DNA of 64,000 nt from VAZQ01 sp963841105 (GTDB lineage Bacteria; Pseudomonadota; Alphaproteobacteria; Rhizobiales; Xanthobacteraceae), in NCBI GenBank assembly GCA_963841105.1, contig CAWJCB010000034.1, forward strand, positions 324,215-388,214, in the 5' to 3' direction. Below the pieces are notes generated by a model. It was not told the DNA's origin, did not search any database, and saw only the letters and a list, made by a program, of their open reading frames with translations. Numbering within the stretch: position 1 is the first letter of the stretch; each line of letters starts with the position of its first letter. The position numbers and the translations under genes were made by a program. This document shows, piece by piece, positions 44,399 through 53,813 of this stretch.

Positions 44399-45517
44399 GT
44401 GACGTCACAGGCAAAACCGCCGTTCCGCGCCGAGCACATCGGCAGCCTCCTGCGCCCGAGCGCGTTGCTCGCACAGCGCGCCAAGTTTGCCCGTGGCGAG
44501 ATCGATCGGGCCACGCTGGTCAAGACGGAGGAGCAGGCCATCAGAGACGCGCTGGCGCTGCAGGAGCGCATGGGCTTCAAGTTCGCAACAGATGGCGAGT
44601 TCCGCCGCCGCTCCTATCACAGCTTTTTCTATAGCAAGCTCGGCAAGATCAGCATCGACACCGTCGGCGGAGAGGAAGCCCGCGCCGGCACGCCCGGGCA
44701 ACGCGCCGCGCAGCCGATGGCGCTGATCAACAGCCGGCTGCGCTGGATCGAGCCGATCAACGTGCCGGACTTTGCGTTCATCAAGGCCAACACGGGACTT
44801 GTGCCGAAGATCACCATTCCGGGACCGTGCGCGCTGCATTTCCGCGGTGGCGACGCCGCGGTCCTCGCCAGCGCCTATCGCGATGTCGACGAGTTCTGGG
44901 ACGATACGGTTGAGGCGTTCAACAAAGAGCTCGACGCGCTCGCTCGGGCCGGCTGCGGCTACGTCCAGATCGACGAGACCGCCTTCGCCAAGTTCGGCGA
45001 TCCCGATGTGCAGGCGCAACTCAAGGCGCGCGGCGATGATTGGAGCATGCTCATAGACAAGTACATTGCCGTCACCAACCGGATCCTCAAGCATGCGCCG
45101 GTGGACATGCGGGTCGGCATGCACCTGTGCCGCGGCAACCGTGGCGGCCAGTGGCACGCGGAGGGCAGCTACGACGAAGTGGGCGAGCGACTATTCAACG
45201 CGCTGAATATCCCGTTCTATTTCCTGGAATACGATACGCCGCGGGCCGGCACGTTCGCGCCGTTGCGTTTCGTGCCGCCGCACAAGATCGTCGTGCTGGG
45301 CCTCGTCTCGACCAAGACAGCCGCTCTGGAAAGCAAGACCGAGCTGAGGCGGCGCATCGACGATGCCGCCCGCCATGTCGCACTCGACCACCTTGCGGTA
45401 AGCCCGCAATGCGGTTTTGCAAGCCTCGACACCGGCAATCCGATCACTCACGAGGTGCAGGAGCAGAAACTGCGGCTGGTGGTCGAGCTGGCGCGCGACG
45501 TATGGGGCGAAGCCTAG
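44399..45517 (+). CDS. MetE C-terminal-like methyltransferase family protein
   Basis: The GTG-started 372-residue protein is a TIM barrel of the cobalamin-independent methionine-synthase family: RAEHIGSLLRPSALL, FKFATDGEFRRRSYHSFF, IPGPCALHF, and GYVQIDETAFAKF. Zinc ligands can be seen as His and Cys in MRVGMHLCRGN, a Glu downstream, and Cys in AVSPQCGFAS. It lacks the N-terminal half of true MetE, as in YxjG-type proteins that use small methyl donors. It heads a seven-gene catabolic-looking run, so the substrate may be a methylated catabolite rather than homocysteine. Confidence 0.8.
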   Translation: MTSQAKPPFRAEHIGSLLRPSALLAQRAKFARGEIDRATLVKTEEQAIRDALALQERMGFKFATDGEFRRRSYHSFFYSKLGKISIDTVGGEEARAGTPGQRAAQPMALINSRLRWIEPINVPDFAFIKANTGLVPKITIPGPCALHFRGGDAAVLASAYRDVDEFWDDTVEAFNKELDALARAGCGYVQIDETAFAKFGDPDVQAQLKARGDDWSMLIDKYIAVTNRILKHAPVDMRVGMHLCRGNRGGQWHAEGSYDEVGERLFNALNIPFYFLEYDTPRAGTFAPLRFVPPHKIVVLGLVSTKTAALESKTELRRRIDDAARHVALDHLAVSPQCGFASLDTGNPITHEVQEQKLRLVVELARDVWGEA

Positions 45518-46489
45518 ATGAGCATGCTGCTCAATGCGGCAATCCTTGCGACAGCGATCGCGATTCTTGCTTCGCCCGCGCCGGCGCAGGAGTATCCCGC
45601 GCACCCGGTGCGGCTCATCGCGCCCTCCGGCCCCGGCGGCAATCCGGATGTGTTGGCGCGGCTCCTGGCGGAGAAATTCTCTGCGAGCTTCGGCAAGCCG
45701 TTCATCGTAGAGAACGTGCCGGGAGCGGGCGGCATCGTCGCGGCGAGCATGGTCGCCCGTGCCCCGCCAGACGGGCATGTGCTGATGTTCGGCGATTCCG
45801 GCGCGCTGGCAATCAACCCGGCTCTCAACCCGAGCCTTGGTTACGATCCTGTCAAGGACTTCGCGCCGATCACGGCTTTGGTCAGCCTGCCGACCATCAT
45901 GGTAGCCAATCCGTTGGTCCCGGCCGCGACGCTCGACGAATTCATCGCGCTGGCCAGGAAACGGCCGGGAAAAATGAGCTTCGGCTCGGCGGGCGCCGGC
46001 TCAATCCACCATCTCACCATGGCGATCTTCGCCGAACGCGCCGGCATCGACCTTCTGCACGTTCCTTATCGCGGCGGCTCCGCGATGGTGAACGGACTGC
46101 TCACCGGCGAAATTGAGGTCGGTTGGTCCGGCATTCCCAATGTCATGGAGCTGATCGCCAGCGGAAAGCTCGTCGGCTACTGCATCAGCGTGTTGCAACG
46201 CTCGCCTTCAACTCCGGCCATCGCTACCTGCGACGAGCTCGGGCAGAAAGGATTCGACGTCGCGACCGTCATGGGAATGCAGGCGCCGTCCGGTACCCCT
46301 GCGCAGATCGTCAGCCGCTTGCAGGCGCAAGCCGCTGCCGCGATGCGCGAGCCGGCAATGGCGGGGCGCATGAAGCAGCTTGGTATGGTGATGGAGGAGG
46401 ACGGCACCGCCAGCTACGTCCAGTTCATTGCACGCGATATGGACCGTTACGCGCAAGCGGTGCAGAAATTGAACCTCCAGATCAAATGA
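45518..46489 (+). CDS. Bug-family (TctC-like) solute receptor
   Basis: The ATG follows the previous stop with no gap. The 323-residue protein has a signal peptide ending PAPAQ, then YPAHPVRLIAPSGPGGNPDVLARLLAEKF and FIVENVPGAGGIVAASMVARAPPDGHVLMFGD. It should deliver a substrate for the enzymes encoded downstream. Its stop overlaps the ATG of a second Bug gene (ATGA at 46486), so both receptors are co-translated, perhaps with different ligand ranges. Confidence 0.92.
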   Translation: MSMLLNAAILATAIAILASPAPAQEYPAHPVRLIAPSGPGGNPDVLARLLAEKFSASFGKPFIVENVPGAGGIVAASMVARAPPDGHVLMFGDSGALAINPALNPSLGYDPVKDFAPITALVSLPTIMVANPLVPAATLDEFIALARKRPGKMSFGSAGAGSIHHLTMAIFAERAGIDLLHVPYRGGSAMVNGLLTGEIEVGWSGIPNVMELIASGKLVGYCISVLQRSPSTPAIATCDELGQKGFDVATVMGMQAPSGTPAQIVSRLQAQAAAAMREPAMAGRMKQLGMVMEEDGTASYVQFIARDMDRYAQAVQKLNLQIK

Positions 46490-47520
46490 GCATCAGCTCG
46501 ATCGGGTTCGATGGAACACCAATCTTGAGACAGCCGGCAAAAGCATTGAAGAAAATCGCACAGATCGCCATCGCGGTGGTGTTGCCATCGTTAGCGCTAT
46601 CGCCAACCGGTCTAGCGCAACCTCAAAATTACCCGACGGCGCCGGTGCGCATCATCAGCGGGTTTCCTCCCGGGTCCACTGCCGACATCACCGCGCGTGT
46701 CGTGGGCGCCAGGATGGGACAGATCCTCGGCCAGCCGTTCGTGGTCGAGAATCGGACTGGCGCTGCGTCCAGCATCGCAGCCGCGATGGTCGCTCGCGCT
46801 CCGAAGGACGGCTACACGCTGTATGTCGCCAACGCCGGCAACATGACCAACGCGGCAATGAACCCCGGTCTGAATTTCGACATCATCAAGGACTTCGCCC
46901 CGATCACGCTCCTGACCTCAACGCCTACGGTGCTGGTGGTGACCCCACAGCTCGACGTAAAGCGCGTCAAGGAGTTGGTCGCCCTCGCCAAGGCAAAGCC
47001 TGATGCCATCGCCTTCGGATCGTCGGGCGTTGCGAGCTCCACGCACCTTGCCATCGAGTTGCTCAAGTTTTTGGCGCAGGTGAGGATTGCTCACATTTCG
47101 TATGCCGGCAGTCCTCAGGTCATCACCGACCTGCTCGCCGGGCGTATCGACGGCTACTTCTCGCCTGCGCCGGCGGCCATGGAGCATGTGCGCGCCGGCA
47201 AGCTCGTCGCGCTCGCCGTTACTGATGCGCGGCGCAGCATGTTCATGCCGGACCTTCCCACCATGATCGAGGCCGGGGTTCCGGGCTTCGAATCAGTCCT
47301 GTGGTTCGGGCTGGCTGCGCCGGTCGATACGCCGCAGCCGATCATCGACAAGCTCGCGAGCGCCGCCAATGAGGCGCTCAAATCAGATGCGGTCACCAGA
47401 TCGCTGCAGGCGCAGACAATCGCACAGATCGGCGGCAGCCCTGACGAATTCCGCCGCTACATGGAGACCGAGCACAAGCGATGGGCCGCCGTCGTCGCAG
47501 GCAACCACCTGGAGAAGTAA
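46486..47520 (+). CDS. Bug-family (TctC-like) solute receptor
   Basis: 344 residues with an extended N-terminal region before a signal-like helix (IAIAVVLPSLALSPTGLAQ), then YPTAPVRIISGFPPGSTADITARVVGARM and ENRTGAASSIAAAMVARAPKDGYTLYV. It overlaps the upstream Bug gene by four bases and ends six bases before the M20 hydrolase start. A start at an internal ATG could give a shorter leader, but the overlap makes the first ATG likely. Confidence 0.9.
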   Translation: MSISSIGFDGTPILRQPAKALKKIAQIAIAVVLPSLALSPTGLAQPQNYPTAPVRIISGFPPGSTADITARVVGARMGQILGQPFVVENRTGAASSIAAAMVARAPKDGYTLYVANAGNMTNAAMNPGLNFDIIKDFAPITLLTSTPTVLVVTPQLDVKRVKELVALAKAKPDAIAFGSSGVASSTHLAIELLKFLAQVRIAHISYAGSPQVITDLLAGRIDGYFSPAPAAMEHVRAGKLVALAVTDARRSMFMPDLPTMIEAGVPGFESVLWFGLAAPVDTPQPIIDKLASAANEALKSDAVTRSLQAQTIAQIGGSPDEFRRYMETEHKRWAAVVAGNHLEK

Positions 47521-47525
47521 CGTCG

Positions 47526-48836
47526 TTGTCTTCGCACCCGCCAAAGCTCGACCAGGGGGTATCCGTTGTTGACACCGTCCTGAAGCAGCAAGCGTTTGCG
47601 GCATCGCTATTCGACGCGCTGCGGCAAGGGACCACAAAGGGCAACGGGATATTCCGCGATGCCTATGGCCAAGGAGAGAGCTTCGCCCACGATTTGATGG
47701 CGAAGACCGCCCGCGATCTCGGTTTCGATGTCGCTCATGACGCGGCCGCCAACACTTACCTCACCATGGCTGGCAGCGATCGCAGGCGGCCCCGCGTCAT
47801 CATCGGCTCGCATCTCGATTCGGTGGCGGACGGCGGTAATTTTGACGGCGCGGCGGGTGTGATCGCCGGGCTGATCGCGATCAATGCGCTCAAGGAGAGT
47901 GGATGCCGGTCGCTCCGTGACATCACGGTGATGGGAATTCGGGCCGAGGAAAGCGTCTGGTTCTCCACGACCTTCTTTGGCAGCCAGGCGGCGCTTGGCA
48001 AGATCGCTCCGGATGTCTGCGAGAAGCAGAAACGTGCCGATACCGGCAAAACCCTTGCCGAGCACGTGCGCGCCTGCGGCGGCGATCCCGACCGGTTGCG
48101 AACCGGCAAGCCATATCTGAGCCCATCGAACGTCGCGGCGTTTCTGGAAGTGCACATCGAGCAGGGACCCGTCCTGGAAGCGGAGCAGCTGCCGGTTGGT
48201 ATCGTTACCGGAATCCGCGGAAATTACCGGCTTCCGTCGGCCCGGATCCTCGGCGAGTACAGTCACTGCGGCGGCGTGCCGCGATCATATCGGCGCGACA
48301 GCGTCGTTGCTGGCGCTGATTTCATCCACGCCCTGGATGCGCTCTGGCGGGAATGGAATTCCGAGGGCAAGGACATGGCGTTCACGGTCGGCAAGTTTTT
48401 CACTGACCCGCAGCGGCACGCTCTGACTAAGATTCCCGGCGAGGTCTCGTTCAGCCTCGATGCGCGCAGCGTAGACCCCGAATTGTTGTCCGAACTGGAA
48501 AAACGCGTCGATGTGATCGCCGAAGAGATCGCCTCGCGCCGGCGCGTGCAGTTCGACCTCGGCGTGCCAGCACGCGCGGCCGCCGGTACGGTAGCCCCCT
48601 CGATTCTCGCGGAATTCCAGGCCGGGGCTGCGGAGCTGCGAATTCCCACCCGGCTCATGGCCAGCGGCGCCTCTCATGACGCCGCAGCGTTCGCCCACGC
48701 CGGCATACCGATGGGCATGCTCTTTGTTCGCAACGCGAACGGGAGCCACAATCCATCTGAGGACATGGACATAGCGGATTTGCTGCAGGCGACACGGCTG
48801 CTGACTTGGTGGTTGGTGAAAAACTGCTGCGAATGA
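47526..48836 (+). CDS. M20-family Zn-dependent amidase/carbamoylase
   Basis: The 436-residue protein resembles N-carbamoyl-L-amino-acid hydrolases and allantoate amidohydrolases. Metal-binding segments are IGSHLDSVADGGNFDGAAGV, RAEESVWF and HIEQGPVLEAEQLPVG, and the end has SGASHDAAAFAHAGIPMGML with SHNPSED. I start at TTG 47526, six bases after the receptor gene, because GGAGAAG lies about ten bases before it; an ATG at 47481 would overlap by 40 bases. The enzyme would hydrolyse the N-carbamoyl product of the hydantoinase encoded next. Confidence 0.85.
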   Translation: MSSHPPKLDQGVSVVDTVLKQQAFAASLFDALRQGTTKGNGIFRDAYGQGESFAHDLMAKTARDLGFDVAHDAAANTYLTMAGSDRRRPRVIIGSHLDSVADGGNFDGAAGVIAGLIAINALKESGCRSLRDITVMGIRAEESVWFSTTFFGSQAALGKIAPDVCEKQKRADTGKTLAEHVRACGGDPDRLRTGKPYLSPSNVAAFLEVHIEQGPVLEAEQLPVGIVTGIRGNYRLPSARILGEYSHCGGVPRSYRRDSVVAGADFIHALDALWREWNSEGKDMAFTVGKFFTDPQRHALTKIPGEVSFSLDARSVDPELLSELEKRVDVIAEEIASRRRVQFDLGVPARAAAGTVAPSILAEFQAGAAELRIPTRLMASGASHDAAAFAHAGIPMGMLFVRNANGSHNPSEDMDIADLLQATRLLTWWLVKNCCE

Positions 48837-48890
48837 AAGTTACTGCCGGTTGCCCGGGCACATTCTCAGGCAGGCGGATCGGAGGAGAGC

Positions 48891-50372
48891 ATGGCTGAGC
48901 TGGACGTCCTTATTCGCAATGGAACGGTCGCCACCGCGGCTGATGTTTCGCAATGTGATGTCGCCATCAAGGATGGCAAGGTGGTGGCGCTCGGTCACCA
49001 GCTTGGCGATGGCAGGCGCGTCATCGATGCGTCAGGAATGTTGGTGCTGCCCGGAGGCGTCGAAGGCCATTGCCACATCGAGCAAATGGGCTCGTTGGGG
49101 GTCATGACCGCCGATGACTTTTACACCGGAACGGTTGCCGCGGTTTTCGGCGGCACGACTTCGGTCCTTCCCTTCGCCGCGCAGCATCGTGGCCAGTCGC
49201 TGCGCAAGACTGTCGACGACTATATGGCGCGCGCCGTTCCGAAGGCTGTCATCGATTATGGCTTCCACCTGATCATTTCCGATCCCACCCCGCAGGTGCT
49301 GGGGCAGGAACTGCCGGCGCTCATCAAGGACGGGTTTTCCTCGTTCAAGATCTACATGACCTACGACAAGCTGGCGCTGGCCGATATTCAATTCCTCGAG
49401 GTGCTTTCGGTCGCGCGCGAGCATGGTGCATTTGTTCTGGTGCACGCCGAGAACCACGACATGATCCGGTGGCTGCGGGCGCGGCTGATCGCGCGCGGTC
49501 ACGTCGAGCCGCGATATCATGCCGTGAGCCATCCCAGGGTCGGTGAAGGCGAGGCGACAAATCGCGCCATCGCCCTGTCCCGGCTGGTTGATGTCCCGAT
49601 CCTGATCGTTCACGTCTCGACCGAGAACGCGATGCAGGAGATTCGTGAGGCGCAAACAGCCGGTTTCAAGATCTTTGCCGAGACATGCCCACAATATCTG
49701 CTGCTGACTGCAAACGACCTGGATCGGGAAAACATGGAGGGCGCAAAATTCTGCTGCAGTCCGCCGCTGCGGGATAAGCAGTCACAGCAGGCCATGTGGC
49801 GCGGGATTCGCAACGGCACCTTCCAGATCTTTTCGTCGGACCATGCGCCCTACAGCATGGACGAGAGGGGCAAATTGAGCGCGGGTCCCAAGCCGACGTT
49901 CATCCAGATCGCCAACGGCATGCCGGGAATCGAGTTGCGGCTCCCTCTGCTGTTCTCCGAAGGGGTCAGCAAAGGCCGAATCGATATCAATCAATTCGTC
50001 GCATTGACGGCGACCAATCCTGCGAAACTCTATGGGATGCATCCGCGCAAGGGCACTATCACGGTCGGGGGTGATGCCGACATCGCGATCTGGGATCCGC
50101 ACAAGGAAGTGACGATCACCTACGACATGCTGCATGACGCAAGCGGCTACACTCCCTATGAAGGCATGAAGGTGAAGGGCTGGCCGGTGATGGTGCTCAG
50201 TCGTGGCCGTATCTCCGTAGAGAATGGCGAGTTGAAGATCGAACGCGGCAGCGGCCGCTTTCTCGCGCGCCAACTCTCGGATGCCGCGCGGCCGCTCGGG
50301 GCGCTCGAACCGGAAGTTGATCCGCAGAGAAATTTTGGTTCCGACCTCCTTCCCGGCCGGCTGGATGCATAG
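48891..50372 (+). CDS. D-hydantoinase/dihydropyrimidinase-type cyclic amidohydrolase
   Basis: The 493-residue TIM-barrel enzyme starts after GGAGGAGAGC. The first metal motif is GVEGHCHIEQMG (HxH) near residue 59, the carbamylated lysine is in SFKIYMTYDKL near 150, a histidine is in VLVHAENHDM, another in LIVHVSTENAM, and the catalytic aspartate is in FSSDHAPYSMDERGKL. It opens cyclic ureides such as hydantoins or dihydropyrimidines. Length and motifs match the family. It is flanked by a carbamoylase-type hydrolase and a flavin monooxygenase, which together suggest a ring-opening pathway. Confidence 0.9.
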   Translation: MAELDVLIRNGTVATAADVSQCDVAIKDGKVVALGHQLGDGRRVIDASGMLVLPGGVEGHCHIEQMGSLGVMTADDFYTGTVAAVFGGTTSVLPFAAQHRGQSLRKTVDDYMARAVPKAVIDYGFHLIISDPTPQVLGQELPALIKDGFSSFKIYMTYDKLALADIQFLEVLSVAREHGAFVLVHAENHDMIRWLRARLIARGHVEPRYHAVSHPRVGEGEATNRAIALSRLVDVPILIVHVSTENAMQEIREAQTAGFKIFAETCPQYLLLTANDLDRENMEGAKFCCSPPLRDKQSQQAMWRGIRNGTFQIFSSDHAPYSMDERGKLSAGPKPTFIQIANGMPGIELRLPLLFSEGVSKGRIDINQFVALTATNPAKLYGMHPRKGTITVGGDADIAIWDPHKEVTITYDMLHDASGYTPYEGMKVKGWPVMVLSRGRISVENGELKIERGSGRFLARQLSDAARPLGALEPEVDPQRNFGSDLLPGRLDA

Positions 50373-50397
50373 CGGCGGCTAATTAGTGGAGGAGCGC

Positions 50398-51442
50398 ATG
50401 GGGATGGAGCGGAAGACGGCGAGTGATGGGAAGCCGATCCGGTTTGGAGTGAACTTTCTGCCAAATCACGCAATGGAAGCGTTGGATTGGGTCCGGGTGG
50501 CTGAAGAGTGCGGGTTCGAGATCGCCGGGATCGCCGACTCGCAGTCATTGTATCGAGACGTCTACGTGGTCGAGGGCTTGGTGGCGGCAAATACCCGGAC
50601 AATCCGTTTCGGCTCGCGCGTGATCAACCCCATGACCAGGCACCCTGCCGTGGCCGCGAGCGCCGCTGCCACCATCGAGGAGCTCGCGCCGGGGCGGACA
50701 ATGATCGGCATCGGCACCGGCGACAGCTCGGTGGACAACATCGGCGTCCGGCCGGCAAAGCACGCTGAGCTTGGCGCCTACGTCAAAACCATCCGCGATC
50801 TTCTGCAAACAGGCAACTCGATCTACAACGGCGCGCCCTGCAAGTTGACGTGGTTCCGCGGCCGCATCCCGATCTATCTCGCAGCCTCGGGACCGAAGTA
50901 CGCTGCAACTCGCTGGCGAAATCGCCGATGGCGTCGTCATCAATACGGGTCTCATGCCGGAAATCGTTCGCGATTCGATCGAGCAGCTAAAGATCGGCTG
51001 TGCCCGTGCAGGCCGAAGCATCGATGATGTGGACATGTGGTGGCTGCCGCTCACCAATGTCGGCAGCGACCGGGCAAAAGCAGTAGACGAGATCGCGATG
51101 ACGCTGGCTTCGGCCGGCAGCCATCTGTCCCGCTTCACCGTGGCGGGCAAGCACATTCCCGAGCACCTTATGGACAAGGTCAAGATGCTGGGCGAGCGCT
51201 ACAATTCCGCGCAGCACGACAAGCCGGACAGCACCAACCGCGAGCTCATCAAAGAGCTCGGTCTGCTTGACTATCTTGCGGAGCGATTCTCGATTGCCGG
51301 CACGCCGAAGGACTGCATCAGGAAGCTCGAAGCCGCAATCAGCGCCGGGGCGCGCCAGTTCTGGATGAGCATCCATTTCGATGACAAGGCGCGATTCATG
51401 CGAGAGTGGGCGCGGGAGATCATACCCGCGTTCCGATATTAA
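50398..51442 (+). pseudogene. LLM-class flavin-dependent oxidoreductase, one frameshift
   Basis: GGAGGAG precedes the ATG at 50398. The first frame reads GVNFLPNHAMEALDWVRVAEECGF, IRFGSRVINPMTRHPAVAASAAATIEELAPGR and YLAASGPKYA, typical of luciferase-like TIM-barrel monooxygenases related to F420/FMN enzymes. At about 50896-50902 the match shifts one frame to LQLAGEIADGVVINTGL and continues to FMREWAREIIPAF. Removing one base restores a roughly 347-residue protein. It could oxidise a heterocyclic substrate before or after the hydantoinase step, as inferred from neighbourhood. The break may be an assembly error. Confidence 0.8.
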
Positions 51443-51453
51443 CGGAGAGCCAG

Positions 51454-52293
51454 ATGAGGATGCGACTTCTGTTCGCCCTGACGATTGCTTACCTCGTGAC
51501 AGCACAGTCCGCATCGGCCCAGGAAGCGCCGCTGCGCAGCGGCATCGACGCCACCTTCGCACCGCACGCGATGCCTAACCTGAGCGGCGGCGTCGAGGGC
51601 TTCAATGTGGACCTTGCATATGACATTGCCAAACGGCTCGGGCGCAAGCTCGACCTCGACGCCGCGCAATTTTCCGGCTTGGTACCGGCGCTGCAAGCGG
51701 GCACATACGATTTCCTTGCCGCCGCCGTCACCGTGACCAAGGAGAGAGCGGAGAACATGTTGTTCACCGAGGGTTACCTCGATACGGATTACCAGTTCAT
51801 CGTGAAAAAGGAGACGGCCGGGATCAACTCTCTGGAGGAGCTCAAGGGCAAAACGATCTCCGTCAACAAAGGCTCCATCTACGATCAATGGGCCCGCGGT
51901 CTTGCCGACAAGGTCGGATGGTCGATTGAATCCTACGGCACCACGACAGATGCGGTGCAGGCCCTCCTGTCGGGACGGGCGCACGCAACCATTCTCGGCA
52001 ATACGGCCGCGGCCTGGGCGGTGAAGAACAACCCCGCGCTCAAGCTGTCACTGCTGCATCCGACCGGGCTCGTTTTTGCCATTCCGGTCCGCAAGGACAA
52101 CGCCGCGCTACGCGACAAGATCGAGGTTGCCATTGAATGCATGAAAAAGGATGGCGCCCTCTCCAAGCTCCATGAAAAATGGTTTGCCATCAAACCGGCC
52201 TCCAATTCGGCCGCGGTGCGGATCTATCCCGGCTATGGCGTTCCCGACATGCCCGGATACGATCCCAAAGAGCATGCGTTGACTTGCGGTTGA
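51454..52293 (+). CDS. amino-acid-type periplasmic binding protein
   Basis: The 279-residue protein begins 12 bases after the oxidoreductase. It has a signal peptide (ending SASAQ) and the SBP_bac_3 pattern: GVEGFNVDLAYDIAKRLGRKLDLDAAQF, FSGLVPALQAGTYDFLAAAVTVTKERAENMLFTEG and LEELKGKTISVNKGSIYDQWARG. It would capture an amino-acid-like ligand in the periplasm. No ABC permease or ATPase for it lies nearby, so it must use distant partners. It closes the operon 44399-52293. Confidence 0.88.
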   Translation: MRMRLLFALTIAYLVTAQSASAQEAPLRSGIDATFAPHAMPNLSGGVEGFNVDLAYDIAKRLGRKLDLDAAQFSGLVPALQAGTYDFLAAAVTVTKERAENMLFTEGYLDTDYQFIVKKETAGINSLEELKGKTISVNKGSIYDQWARGLADKVGWSIESYGTTTDAVQALLSGRAHATILGNTAAAWAVKNNPALKLSLLHPTGLVFAIPVRKDNAALRDKIEVAIECMKKDGALSKLHEKWFAIKPASNSAAVRIYPGYGVPDMPGYDPKEHALTCG

Positions 52294-52344
52294 TCTCAGC
52301 CGGTGTGAGGGCAAACGCACTCACGCTGGGCGGGCGTTCCGTCT

Positions 52345-52962
52345 CTATTCCTTGCGCAACTCTCCCGCGGCGCGCGCCAGAATCTCTACGATCTGGGTCT
52401 CCGATCTGGGATCGTCCTGCAATCGTTTGGCGACAACGTCGCAAAGATTATCGAGCGCAGCCTTCACGAGGGGTGGGGAACGGCGCCAATCGCGTTCCTC
52501 GTCCAAGTGCCGGCGCATGTGCTCTGCTTTTTTGCCGATGTAGTCGAGCCGGCTCATTACGGCGTCAACAATATCCCGGTGGTCTTCGAGGTAGGCGCGG
52601 CCTTCACCGGTGATGGTGTAGAGTCTCTTGGCGGCGTCGGCTCGTGACGTCAGATGACCCGCCTCTTCCAGATAGGTCAGCGTGGGGTAGACGATGCCGG
52701 GGCTTGGTGAGTACCAGCCGGCTGTCTTTTCCTCGAGTTGCTTGATGATGTCGTAGCCGTGACGTGGTTGCTCCGCGATCAGGGCAAGCACGATGACGCG
52801 AAGGTCGCCCTGCGCCAGCATGCGGCCGGCTCGCATAAAATCTCCCCCGCCCTTGCCGTGCCGCCCGCCCGAACCATGTCCGGAGCGCCAACGGCCACGG
52901 CCGTGGCGGCCAGAGGCCCACAAACCTTCATGGTCGCCTGCCAAGTGTCTCATCCTCAACAT
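52345..52962 (-). CDS. PadR-family regulator with His/Gly-rich N-terminal tail (YqjI-like)
   Basis: The first 45 residues are rich in His, Gly and Arg (GRHGRGRWRSGHGSGGRHGK), like the metal-binding tail of the nickel-responsive regulator YqjI. A PadR winged helix follows: DLRVIVLALIAEQPRHGYDIIKQLEEKTAGWYSPSPGIVYPTLTYLEEAG in residues 52-101. A C-terminal dimerisation helix ends the 205-residue protein. It lies divergently from a DUF2239 gene, with palindromic AAGATATATCTT-type sites in the shared region (52979-53035), so it probably controls both genes. The metal sensed is not determined by sequence. Confidence 0.88.
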   Translation of the reverse strand: MLRMRHLAGDHEGLWASGRHGRGRWRSGHGSGGRHGKGGGDFMRAGRMLAQGDLRVIVLALIAEQPRHGYDIIKQLEEKTAGWYSPSPGIVYPTLTYLEEAGHLTSRADAAKRLYTITGEGRAYLEDHRDIVDAVMSRLDYIGKKAEHMRRHLDEERDWRRSPPLVKAALDNLCDVVAKRLQDDPRSETQIVEILARAAGELRKE

Positions 52963-52978
52963 ATAAATCTCCGTTTGG

Positions 52979-53035
52979 GTTTAAGATATGTCTAAAGATA
53001 CCATTTAGTCAGATGTAACGCAAGATATATCTTAA
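52979..53035. promoter_or_regulatory. two operator-like palindromes between padR-like gene and DUF2239
   Basis: AAGATATATCTT at 53022-53033 is a perfect 12-base palindrome. TTTAAGATATGTCTAAA at about 52980-52996 is a near copy. The two centres are about 40 bases apart, within the 130-base divergent region, and positioned to overlap the promoters of both genes. They resemble the AT-rich inverted repeats bound by PadR proteins. Confidence 0.6.
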
Positions 53036-53095
53036 GTAATTACGAGAGTTGGTAATTTATTTTTTATCCGGGTAAAATGTATGCGAAGGGAGCTC

Positions 53096-53707
53096 ATGGT
53101 GATCCGGACGTGCACGGCCTTTTGCGCAAGCTGCCGCATGGCGGCGGGCACATATCTGGAAGTCGCTCTTGCGATCAAAGCGTTGCAGCACAAGCGGCCG
53201 GAAAGAATGGTGCTGGTCTTTGATGACGCAACCGGGGAGCAAATCGATTTCGACCTCCGCGGCACCGAACAGGACGTAGCCAGCCGACTGGACGCGCCCA
53301 CCACGGCTAACGATGCTGCCTCATCTCGCGGTGCTTCATCTCATGGTCCCGGGCGGCCCAAACTCGGCGTAGTCGCGCGCGAGGTAACCCTGTTGCCCCG
53401 GCATTGGGAATGGCTGAATGGTCAGCCCGGTGGTGCTTCGGGTGCGCTGCGCAGGCTGGTCGATGCCGCACGCACGGAGAAATCGCATTTAGATCGCGTG
53501 CAGAAGGCGCAAGCAGCCGCCGATCGTTTCATGATGGCGATGGCAGGCAACCTGCCTCACTATGAGGATGCCGCTCGAGCCCTCTACGCCGGGCATAAGA
53601 AGCATTTTGACGAATGCACGCAAACCTGGCCCGCCGATGTTCGTGCCCATTCGCGTTGGCTTGCTTCAGACGCGTTTGCCGAGTTCGGATCGCAGGAGCA
53701 AGCGTGA
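53096..53707 (+). CDS. DUF2239 family protein
   Basis: The family pattern is clear: an N-terminal strand-rich part with RTCTAFCASCRMAAGTYLEVALAIKAL and MVLVFDDATGEQIDFDLRGTEQDV, then GRPKLGVVAREVTLLPRHWEWLNGQPGGASGALRRLV and a helical C-terminal part with HYEDAARALYAGHKKHFDE. DUF2239 proteins have no known function; the central part looks DNA- or regulator-like. AGGGAG lies just before the start; GTG at 53099 is an alternative. It is divergently arranged with a PadR regulator and is likely part of its regulon. Confidence 0.85.
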   Translation: MVIRTCTAFCASCRMAAGTYLEVALAIKALQHKRPERMVLVFDDATGEQIDFDLRGTEQDVASRLDAPTTANDAASSRGASSHGPGRPKLGVVAREVTLLPRHWEWLNGQPGGASGALRRLVDAARTEKSHLDRVQKAQAAADRFMMAMAGNLPHYEDAARALYAGHKKHFDECTQTWPADVRAHSRWLASDAFAEFGSQEQA

Positions 53708-53813
53708 ACGAGAGCCCATGCGCTGCTTGGCGCACAGCTATCTATAAGCCGGCCTCAAGCAGATCGATAGCATGCTTCGCGTGGCTGTTGCTCAGGGTGG
53801 AAGGAAATTGGCG

